A DNA stretch of 64,000 nt from Engelhardtia mirabilis. Lineage in GTDB: Bacteria; Planctomycetota; UBA1135; GCA-002686595. Below, in pieces: positions 58,023 to 64,000 of the stretch. The DNA is taken from contig CP036296.1 of the NCBI GenBank assembly GCA_007751255.1, forward strand, positions 2,232,001 to 2,296,000. Reading direction: 5' to 3'. Position 1 is the first letter of the stretch. Every line of letters begins with the position of its first letter. Position numbers and translations under genes: made by a program. The notes under the pieces are model-generated. The model had not been told where the DNA came from, did not search any database, and saw only the letters and a program-made list of their open reading frames with translations.

Positions 58023-59132
58023 ATGCCCGAGGCCAGCATCGACCGATCACGGGACGATCGACCCGTTGTGCTCTACGTCGACGACGATTCCGTCGACGTC
58101 GCGAGCGTCCGTCGCGCGATCGATCGCAGAGGGTTGCCGCTCGATTTCCGAAGCGCGCCCGATCTCGCCACGGCTCGGCGAATCCTTGACGAGTCGGAGG
58201 TCGCGCTGATGCTCGTGGATCAGAGCCTGGGGGATGGGCGCGGGATCGACTTGCTCAAGTCGATGCCAGGCATCGCTTCGATCATCTTGACCGGGGGCGG
58301 CTCGGAGGAGCTGGCGGCGGAGGCCCTGCGGCGCGGTGCGGCGGACTATGTTGTCAAGCGTTCGGATGGGAGTCACCTGGACGGCCTGCTGGGCAGCATC
58401 ATGGCGACCCTGGGCAGCCTGCGCGCCGAGCGGGCGAGGGCCGAGGCGGCGCGGGACCTGGCCGACGCCTATCGAGAGTTGGAGGTCGTGACGCAGGGGC
58501 TGGATCGGGCGCTCAGCGCACCGTTGCAGCGATTGGAGGAGCTCGGATCGAGACTGCGAGAGCAGCTCCCCCCGCAGTTCGAGGAGGCGCGGGCGAGCAC
58601 TGCCGAGATCGAAGCGATCGGACGTGGCGGCTTCGAGGTGGTGCGGCAGCTCACTCGATTGGCGACCCTCAACCCGAGTGCCGAGCAATCTTGTCGGGTC
58701 GAGTTCAGCGACGTCGTTCGTCGAGCCGCCCGCCGCATTGCGATCGACTATCCCGATCGCGTCGAGGTGATGTTGGACGCCTCCCACCCGATTCAGGCGC
58801 GGCCCAATCAACTGCAGATGGCGATCGAGAGCGTGTTGGAGTTCGCGGCCAAGCACCGGCACCCGGACGGTCGCCCGGTCTCGGTCCTGGCGACCTGCGA
58901 ATGCGACGAGGACTGGGTCGAGATGCAGTTCATCGATGGTGGCATCGACATCGGCCGAATCGATCGCGACGAGGTCTTCACGATCTGCGGCCGCGGGGAC
59001 CTCGGCAGCGCCACGCCCGAACTCGCCGTGTTCGATCGGGTGGCGCGGCTGCACGGGGGGACGGCTCGGGTCGACGACGGGATCGACGGCTTCGCCTGCT
59101 TCAGGCTCCGAATTCCGCGCTCGCCGCGCTGA
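58023..59132 (+). CDS. Receiver domain fused to a degenerate histidine-kinase-like module
   Basis: 369 residues. The N-terminal receiver (about 14-125) has acidic residues 20-22, phospho-acceptor Asp66 in LMLVDQSLGDG, a TGGG loop and Lys in YVVKRSD. A coiled linker follows, then a kinase-like region in which the H-box histidine is replaced by Arg162 (DRALSAPLQRL where active kinases read HDLxxPL). The ATPase N-box asparagine also appears lost (IESVLEFAAKH), and the G-box (FIDGGIDIGRID) is atypical. It therefore looks like a phosphorylation-sensing pseudokinase. It is divergent, across 273 bp, from the ethylene-receptor-like kinase/response-regulator pair, implying a joint pathway. Confidence 0.82.
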   Translation: MPEASIDRSRDDRPVVLYVDDDSVDVASVRRAIDRRGLPLDFRSAPDLATARRILDESEVALMLVDQSLGDGRGIDLLKSMPGIASIILTGGGSEELAAEALRRGAADYVVKRSDGSHLDGLLGSIMATLGSLRAERARAEAARDLADAYRELEVVTQGLDRALSAPLQRLEELGSRLREQLPPQFEEARASTAEIEAIGRGGFEVVRQLTRLATLNPSAEQSCRVEFSDVVRRAARRIAIDYPDRVEVMLDASHPIQARPNQLQMAIESVLEFAAKHRHPDGRPVSVLATCECDEDWVEMQFIDGGIDIGRIDRDEVFTICGRGDLGSATPELAVFDRVARLHGGTARVDDGIDGFACFRLRIPRSPR

Positions 59133-59151
59133 ACTCGCGTCGGAGTTTGCG

Positions 59152-59550
59152 TCAGTCGCCCAGACCGACCACAGCGAGCAGGGTCACCACCAGCACCAGC
59201 AGTGTGGCCGACTCGAGCAACAGACCTCTCAGGAGTGCGCGGCTCCCGCGCCGTTCCACACGGCGGGTCCGGGGCCGGCCGCGGGGGTCGCGTTGGGGCT
59301 CACCGTCGCTGTCGACAAGGGGAATCCTGCGACCGTTGCGCCACAGCAGCAGCATGGTCAGGGGCGAGGCCAACAAGCCCGTGGCGGCCGTCGAGATCCA
59401 GATCGACCACCAGACCGAGCGCATCTCGATCTGGTCGGGGGCGGTGAACGCCAGGCCGATCGCGATCGCGAGGCTGATCGTGCCCACCAGCCGCGGCAAC
59501 AGCAGCAGGGTCGGCGAGAGGGGGTCGGGGAGCGGGGCCGGGTCGGTCAC
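59152..59550 (-). CDS. Small membrane protein, three predicted TM helices
   Basis: 132 residues from a GTG at 59550. TM segments lie at about 15-36 (TLLLLPRLVGTISLAIAIGLAF), 45-70 (VWWSIWISTAATGLLASPLTMLL) and 108-130 (ALLRGLLLESATLLVLVVTLLAVVGL), with a polar, highly basic loop at about 70-105. It begins 54 nt after the HEAT lipoprotein gene on the same strand and is convergent with the pseudokinase gene, 19 nt away. No family was recognised; possibly an accessory protein of the lipoprotein upstream. Confidence 0.65.
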   Translation of the reverse strand: MTDPAPLPDPLSPTLLLLPRLVGTISLAIAIGLAFTAPDQIEMRSVWWSIWISTAATGLLASPLTMLLLWRNGRRIPLVDSDGEPQRDPRGRPRTRRVERRGSRALLRGLLLESATLLVLVVTLLAVVGLGD

Positions 59551-59604
59551 GTGTTCAGCGCGGTCGATGGGGAGTACGGGCGATCGGGAGCGGGTCGGTG
59601 CGCC

Positions 59605-60327
59605 TCAGCGCACCGCGGGCGGGTGGAGCTCGAACCACTTCTCGTAGGACGCGAAGTCGTCGCCGAAGTCGGCCTTCGCGAGGCGCGCGAAGTGGTGGCG
59701 GTAGGGCAGGGCTCCGACGGACCCGGCGTCCGCCCAGCGTCGGCCGGCGTCGAGCAGGATCGGCAGGCCCACCGGGTCCCCGAGCTGGGCCAGGGCACTG
59801 GCCGCCGCCTCGGACACGGCCGGGTCGCGGTCCTCGAGCGTCTCACGCAGGGCCGACTTGGCCTCGACCCCGCTGAGGTGCGCGACCACCTCGCAGCCGA
59901 ACACGCGCCAGCGGGGATCCAGGTCGTAGAGCAGCGAGACGACGGCCGAGACCGCCCGCGGGTCGTCGGCGCCGTTGACCATCTGGGCCAGGTACAGGCC
60001 GGGAACGCCGTCCGGTGACACGGCGCCGAGGCTCGCGTCGCGCCGGTCGACCAGGGCAGCCAGGACCTTGGGAGCCGGCGGGCGGCCGGCGCGCTCGCTC
60101 CAGTCGCGGACGGCCCCTGTATCACTCGAGCTGAGGGACTGGACCAGTCCGCGCAGGTAGTCTCGCGCGGCCTCGAGCTCCGCGTCCGTCGCCGGCGCGG
60201 CGTCCATGGCGGCCAGCTCGGAGAGGCGTTCCCGGTTGTCGACGGGGTCGTCCTGCGACGCCGCGCAGCCGACGGCGAACGGCAGGACGGCGAGTCCGGC
60301 CAGGAGCGATCGGTGGGCGCGAGTCAT
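59605..60327 (-). CDS. HEAT-repeat lipoprotein
   Basis: 240 residues from the ATG at 60327. The signal peptide ends FAVGC, a good lipobox with the acylated Cys at residue 21. HEAT-type helical repeats occupy about 95-205 (DPRAVSAVVSLLYDLDPRW, KSALRETLEDRDPAVSEAAA, SALAQLGDPVGLPILLDAG). It ends with a Tyr/Phe-rich tail (FASYEKWFELHPP). Predicted to be lipid-anchored and to act as a protein-interaction scaffold; similar in composition to the HEAT protein at 2361. Divergent from the small lipoprotein-like gene at 60501. Confidence 0.82.
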   Translation of the reverse strand: MTRAHRSLLAGLAVLPFAVGCAASQDDPVDNRERLSELAAMDAAPATDAELEAARDYLRGLVQSLSSSDTGAVRDWSERAGRPPAPKVLAALVDRRDASLGAVSPDGVPGLYLAQMVNGADDPRAVSAVVSLLYDLDPRWRVFGCEVVAHLSGVEAKSALRETLEDRDPAVSEAAASALAQLGDPVGLPILLDAGRRWADAGSVGALPYRHHFARLAKADFGDDFASYEKWFELHPPAVR

Positions 60328-60500
60328 GGGGCGATGTTGGCGTGGGGGCGCGGCAATTGCACCCGCCCAGGCGCGGTACCGGGAGCGTAACGACCCGGAA
60401 GCGGCGGCGCGCCGCGCCGCTGGGGGCGCTAGTCTCGACGGCCGTGGGTGGCCCACGCAGTGCGATCCCCGCGCAGAACCGATTGTCGAAGGAACGTCCC

Positions 60501-60866
60501 GTGATTCGCCGTCGCCGTCCGATCGCCTCGATCCCCCTCGCGCTCCTCCTGTGCTGCGCCTGCGCCGCGACGCCGCCGACGGACAGCGCCGGGGCTGCCT
60601 TCGACCGGGCGACGAGCTACGCCTTCACCGGAGCCGATGGAGAGCTGCATCCGGTGCCGCTGGACGGGGACGAAACCCTGTTCGAGGCCTGGGCCGGGGC
60701 CGTGGGGCAGGGGTGGATCGAGCGCTCCACCACGCGGCTCGTGCTGGTGCGCGGGGAGGGCGAGGACGCCCTGGTGATCGCGGTCGACGTGGCGCCGATG
60801 CTCGCGGGGGACACGACGTTGAACGTGCTGGTGGCCGCCGGGGATCGGATCGGACCGGACCGCTGA
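60501..60866 (+). CDS. Small exported, possibly lipid-anchored hypothetical protein
   Basis: 121 residues from a GTG at 60501 with AAGGAA 7 nt upstream; the open frame extends further upstream but without plausible coding. The N-terminus is Arg-rich, then hydrophobic (IASIPLALLLCCACAA), compatible with a signal peptide or a cysteine-rich lipobox. The mature part is small and beta-rich (ATSYAFTGADGELHPVPLDG; RLVLVRGEGEDALVIAVDVA). No family was recognised. It is convergent with oppF, 28 nt apart; a GC-rich hexamer inverted repeat lies in that gap. Confidence 0.62.
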   Translation: MIRRRRPIASIPLALLLCCACAATPPTDSAGAAFDRATSYAFTGADGELHPVPLDGDETLFEAWAGAVGQGWIERSTTRLVLVRGEGEDALVIAVDVAPMLAGDTTLNVLVAAGDRIGPDR

Positions 60867-60894
60867 GGCGCGCGGGCGGCGGCGCGCTGGGGGC

Positions 60895-61920
60895 TCAGCC
60901 GCCGACCGGGACGCGCGCCTCCTCGAGCTGCACCAGGTGGCAGGAGGCCTCGCGGCGGCCCGCCCCGGCCAGGGCCGTCAGGTGCGGCTGCTCGGTGGAG
61001 CAGCGCTCGCCCTCGACCTCGCCGCGCAGGTGACAGCGCGGGTGGAAGGAACAGCCCGAGGGCGGGTTGAAGGGCGAGGGCACGTCGCCCTCGAGCACGA
61101 TCCGGCGCCGCGCGCGCTCGACCACCGGGTCTGCGACGGGGATCGCCGACAGGAGCGCCTTGGTGTAGGGGTGGCGCGGGTTCTCGAACAGCTCGTCGCG
61201 GTCGGCGATCTCGACGATGCGGCCCAGGTACATCACCGCCACGCGCTGGCACAGGTGACGCACCACGGCGAGGTCGTGGGCGATGAACAGGTAGGCCAGG
61301 CCGAAGCGCTCCTGCAGGTCGGCCAGGAGGTTCAGGATCTGGGCCTGGATCGACACGTCCAGGGCGCTGACCGGCTCGTCGCAGATGATCAGGTCGGGCT
61401 CGAGCGCGAGGGCGCGCGCGATGCCGATGCGCTGACGCTGACCCCCCGAGAACTCGTGGGGGTAGCGGTTCACCTGACGCGGGTTGAGGCCCACCGCGTC
61501 GAGCAGTGCCAGGGCCCGCAGGCGCCGTTGGCGGGGCTTGACCGTGCGGTGGATGCGCAGGGGCTCGGTCAGGATCGAGCCTACCGTCTGGCGCGGATCG
61601 AGGGAGGCGTAGGGGTCCTGGAAGATCATCTGCATCTTCCGGCGGTAGGGCAGCATGCGGCGGCGCGAGAGGCCGACCAGCTCGTTGCCCTCGTAGCGGA
61701 TCGAGCCGCTGGTGGCGGGGTGCAGGCCGACCACCGCGCGGGCGGTGGTGGACTTGCCGCAGCCGGACTCGCCGACCAGGCCCAGGGACTGGCCGCGCTC
61801 GACGGCGAAGGAAACCCCGTCGACCGCGTGCAGGTAGCCCGCGGGTTCACCCCAGATGCCCTTGTGGCCAACGGGGAAGTGCTTGTGGAGGTCGGTGACC
61901 TCGAGCAGCGGACGGCTCAT
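60895..61920 (-). CDS. oppF: Oligopeptide ABC transporter ATP-binding protein OppF-like
   Basis: 341 residues. Walker A is GESGCGKST. The Q-loop region [15 protein letters not shown], signature [16 protein letters not shown], Walker [13 protein letters not shown] and His in FIAHDLAVV are all intact. The C-terminal oligopeptide-transporter extension contains [14 protein letters not shown] and downstream Cys residues, the Fe-S/Cys motif typical of Opp/Dpp ATPases. It hydrolyses ATP to drive import of oligopeptides. ATG at 61920 overlaps the oppD stop by 4 nt; last visible gene of the operon. Confidence 0.95.
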   Translation of the reverse strand: MSRPLLEVTDLHKHFPVGHKGIWGEPAGYLHAVDGVSFAVERGQSLGLVGESGCGKSTTARAVVGLHPATSGSIRYEGNELVGLSRRRMLPYRRKMQMIFQDPYASLDPRQTVGSILTEPLRIHRTVKPRQRRLRALALLDAVGLNPRQVNRYPHEFSGGQRQRIGIARALALEPDLIICDEPVSALDVSIQAQILNLLADLQERFGLAYLFIAHDLAVVRHLCQRVAVMYLGRIVEIADRDELFENPRHPYTKALLSAIPVADPVVERARRRIVLEGDVPSPFNPPSGCSFHPRCHLRGEVEGERCSTEQPHLTALAGAGRREASCHLVQLEEARVPVGG

Positions 61921-63002
61921 CGTTGGACCTCTTCGGCGCTGTTGGTCGGGGCGGGCAGGGAGGCCCTGGAGTCGAGCAGCAGGCGGTCGAGCTCGAAGCA
62001 GGCGCTGTAGCGGCGATGGACGCCCTGGCCCTCGCCGGCAAGCTCGAGCGGCGGCTCGCTCTCGCGGCAGCGCTCGTTCGCCAGGGTGCAGCGCGGGGCG
62101 AAGGAACAGCCCGGCGGCAGGTCCGCCAGGTCCGGCGGCTGACCGTCGATGGAGAACAGGCGCTTACCCGGCGAGCCCTCCAGGGTCGGGATGCTGGCGA
62201 GCAACCCGCGGGTGTAGGGGTGCATCGGCTGGGCGAAGAGCGGGTCGGCGGGGGCCTTCTCGACCACCCGACCGGCGTACATCACCTGCACCCGATCGAC
62301 CATGCCGGCGACCACGCCCAGGTCGTGGGTGATCAGCACGATCGCCGTGCCGTGCTCCGCCTGCAGGCGCTGCATCAGCTCGAGGATCTGGGCCTGGATC
62401 GTGACGTCCAGGGCCGTGGTCGGCTCGTCGGCGATCAGCACCTTGGGGTTGCAGAGCAGCCCCATGGCGATCATCACGCGTTGGCGCATGCCGCCGGAGA
62501 GTTCGTGGGGGTAGGCCGCCAGGCGCTGCTCGGGGTTGGGGATGCCCACGTTGTCCAGGGCCGCCGCGCAGCGCGCGCGCGCCTTGCGCCCGCGCAGGCC
62601 CTCGTGGATCGCGAGCACCTCGCCCAGCTGCTTGCCCACCGTCAGGAGCGGGTTCAGGGACGTCATCGGGTCCTGGAAGATCATCGACAGCGCGCCGCCG
62701 CGGATCTTCCGCATCTGCCGCTGGGGCAGGGTCAACAGGTCGCGGCCGTCGAACAGCACCTCACCGGACTCGACCACCGCCGGCGGCATGGGTAGAAGGC
62801 CCATGATCGCCAGGCTGGTGACGGACTTGCCCGAGCCGGACTCGCCCACGATGCCCAGGGTCTCGCCGGGCTCCAGGGTGAAGCTGACGTCGCGCACGGC
62901 GCGCACGGCTCCGATGTGGGAGTCGAAGCGCACGCCCAGGTTGCGCACGTCGAGGACGGGCTTGGTGTGGTGCACGGCGATCGTCGTTTGGTCGTCGGCC
63001 AT
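61917..63002 (-). CDS. oppD: Oligopeptide ABC transporter ATP-binding protein OppD-like
   Basis: 361 residues from the ATG at 63002, 2 nt after the oppC stop. Walker [25 protein letters not shown], signature [16 protein letters not shown], Walker [13 protein letters not shown] and LITHDLGVV are present. The Opp-type C-terminus has [17 protein letters not shown]. It pairs with OppF as the heterodimeric motor. The order oppC-oppD-oppF on one strand is canonical; the binding protein and oppB must lie upstream, outside the window. Confidence 0.95.
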   Translation of the reverse strand: MADDQTTIAVHHTKPVLDVRNLGVRFDSHIGAVRAVRDVSFTLEPGETLGIVGESGSGKSVTSLAIMGLLPMPPAVVESGEVLFDGRDLLTLPQRQMRKIRGGALSMIFQDPMTSLNPLLTVGKQLGEVLAIHEGLRGRKARARCAAALDNVGIPNPEQRLAAYPHELSGGMRQRVMIAMGLLCNPKVLIADEPTTALDVTIQAQILELMQRLQAEHGTAIVLITHDLGVVAGMVDRVQVMYAGRVVEKAPADPLFAQPMHPYTRGLLASIPTLEGSPGKRLFSIDGQPPDLADLPPGCSFAPRCTLANERCRESEPPLELAGEGQGVHRRYSACFELDRLLLDSRASLPAPTNSAEEVQR

Positions 63003-63004
63003 GG

Positions 63005-64000
63005 TCAGTCCTTCCCTCGCAGCTTCGGGTCGAGGGCGTCGCGCAGGCCGTCGCCGAGGATGTTGAGGGCCAAGAGGGTCGAGCCCATGGCCATGGCCGG
63101 GAAGACCACGACCCACCAGAAGGTCTTGACCGCGCTGATGGCCTCGGTGCCGTCCACGGCCAAGAGGCCCCAACTCACCTTGGGTGGCTCGACGCCCAGG
63201 CCCAGGAACGACAGGAAGGCCTCGAATAGCATCACCGCCGGGATCGTGAGGGTCAGGTAGACGATCACGATCGAGAGCACGTTGGGCACCAGGTGCACGA
63301 ACAGGATGCGCGGCGTCGAGGCGCCCAGGACCCGCGCGGCTTCCACGAACTCCTGGTTCTTGAGGCTCAGCACCTGGCCGCGCACGACGCGCGCCATCGT
63401 CAGCCAGTAGATCGCGCCGATGACCACGTAGAACACGGTCATGTAGCCGATGCCGTAGTCCGCCAGGTCGGTGCGGTACTCGTTGATCAGGGTGATCAGG
63501 AAGATCACCACGAAGATGAACGGCACCGAGTACAGCACGTCGACGATCCGCATCATCAGGTTGTCGGTGCGGCCGCCCACGAGCCCGCTGAAGGCGCCGT
63601 AGGTGACGCCGATCAACAGCGAGCAGAGGGTCGCGACCAGGCTGACCTGGATCGAGATGCGGCTGCCCCAGACGATGCGCGCGAGCAGGTCGCGGCCCTT
63701 GTTGTCGGTGCCGAGCAGCGGCCCGGTCTGCCACAGCCCGAAGACCTTGGTGCGCACCCAGACCAGGGCGCGGTCCAGGGGATTGAGGTCCCAGATGCCG
63801 TCCAGGTGGGACATCTCCAGCAGCGCCGCGCGCGAGCCGCGGGAGGCGATCTCGGCGCGCACGGCGCGGGCCAGGTCCGCGTGGTTGTGACCCTCTTGGC
63901 CGATGGCGGGGACCGCTTGGCGTCGCACGACGATCGAGCGCTCGCCGTCCTGGGAGACCACCTGGAGCTCGGACAGGTGCTGCAGGTCGATCTGATCGGC
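63005..64000 (-). CDS. oppC: Oligopeptide ABC transporter permease OppC-like (partial, N-terminus beyond window)
   Basis: The frame is open from the right edge, giving 331 residues up to the stop, so the true start lies outside. A long hydrophilic region precedes the permease core; the edge-proximal sequence (SIVVRRQAVPAIG and onward) fits the extended soluble N-region seen in some OppC proteins. The core starts at LLGTDNKGRDLLARIVWGSR. It has about five TM helices and the EAA loop EFVEAARVLGASTPRILFVHL that docks onto OppD/OppF, ending GDGLRDALDPKLRG. It forms the inner-membrane channel with OppB. An internal GTG at 63961 is unlikely to be the start. Confidence 0.93.
   Translation of the reverse strand, partial: ADQIDLQHLSELQVVSQDGERSIVVRRQAVPAIGQEGHNHADLARAVRAEIASRGSRAALLEMSHLDGIWDLNPLDRALVWVRTKVFGLWQTGPLLGTDNKGRDLLARIVWGSRISIQVSLVATLCSLLIGVTYGAFSGLVGGRTDNLMMRIVDVLYSVPFIFVVIFLITLINEYRTDLADYGIGYMTVFYVVIGAIYWLTMARVVRGQVLSLKNQEFVEAARVLGASTPRILFVHLVPNVLSIVIVYLTLTIPAVMLFEAFLSFLGLGVEPPKVSWGLLAVDGTEAISAVKTFWWVVVFPAMAMGSTLLALNILGDGLRDALDPKLRGKD

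Noticed and set aside
1-64000. Defence island, prophage, integrative element or secondary-metabolite cluster
   Set aside because: No integrase, transposase, restriction, toxin-antitoxin, phage structural, NRPS or PKS genes were seen; content and codon character are uniform housekeeping and envelope genes.
1-64000. tRNA or rRNA genes
   Set aside because: No T-loop GTTCRANNC within a cloverleaf context or rRNA-like stretch was found on reading; a dedicated scan such as tRNAscan would be needed to exclude them fully.

Overview
The window is about 70% GC and densely coded. It has many GTG starts and many 4-base stop/start overlaps (GTGA, ATGA). No tRNA, rRNA, insertion sequence, integrase or CRISPR array was seen. 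Strings of large secreted carboxypeptidase-regulatory-like (CarboxypepD_reg-like) beta-sandwich proteins, HEAT-repeat lipoproteins and a GldA/GldF/GldG-type ABC operon, on an ordinary chromosomal housekeeping background, best fit a high-GC member of the Planctomycetota. That assignment is inference, not proof.

Layout. 1-2.2 kb: an edge-truncated 2,4-dienoyl-CoA-reductase-like SDR, divergent from a PaaZ-type aldehyde dehydrogenase. 2.4-6 kb (minus): comEC followed by a HEAT-repeat protein. 6-7 kb (plus): coaD and ridA. 7-22.2 kb (plus): eight paralogous export-signal-bearing CarboxypepD_reg-like proteins, interrupted by two small homologous proteins with hydrophobic tails. 22.2-25.7 kb: a TPR/PDZ protein, ychF and an uncharacterised gene. 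25.8-32.6 kb (minus): a seven-gene histidine operon, hisG-hisC-hisB-hisH-hisF-hisA/IE-hisD, in which every junction overlaps by 4 nt. It is preceded by a His-rich leader peptide and an attenuator hairpin. 32.7-39.6 kb: three more CarboxypepD_reg-like proteins on the minus strand, a short ORF built on a 15-bp tandem repeat, and a small Cys-rich protein on the plus strand. 39.7-45.6 kb (minus): a metallo-beta-lactamase, an S9 peptidase, a large lipoprotein and a small unknown. 45.8-51.8 kb (minus): a four-gene ABC operon of ATPase, permease, double-length GldG-like protein and DUF4340-like protein. 52.6-56 kb: a GT87-type glycosyltransferase convergent with two tandem SPFH/Band-7 proteins. 56.1-59.1 kb: a histidine kinase with an ethylene-receptor-like membrane domain, its response regulator, and a divergent receiver-pseudokinase. 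59.2-60.9 kb: small membrane and lipoproteins. 60.9-64 kb (minus): an oligopeptide ABC transporter (oppF, oppD, partial oppC).

Most noteworthy: (i) the his attenuator, with 5 His codons in a 7-codon stretch, a 9-bp antiterminator option and a perfect 14-bp terminator stem; (ii) a HisA-HisI-HisE three-domain fusion that, compared from memory, resembles yeast HIS4/HIS6 rather than typical bacterial homologues and sits directly upstream of hisD in the HIS4 domain order; (iii) a bacterial ethylene-receptor-like kinase keeping all seven ligand/copper-pocket residues at ETR1 spacing; (iv) the eleven-member cluster of secreted beta-sandwich proteins; (v) a repeat ORF coupled at both ends by GTGA overlaps; (vi) a recurring -10-like hexamer only 7-12 nt before several start codons, hinting at leaderless mRNAs.
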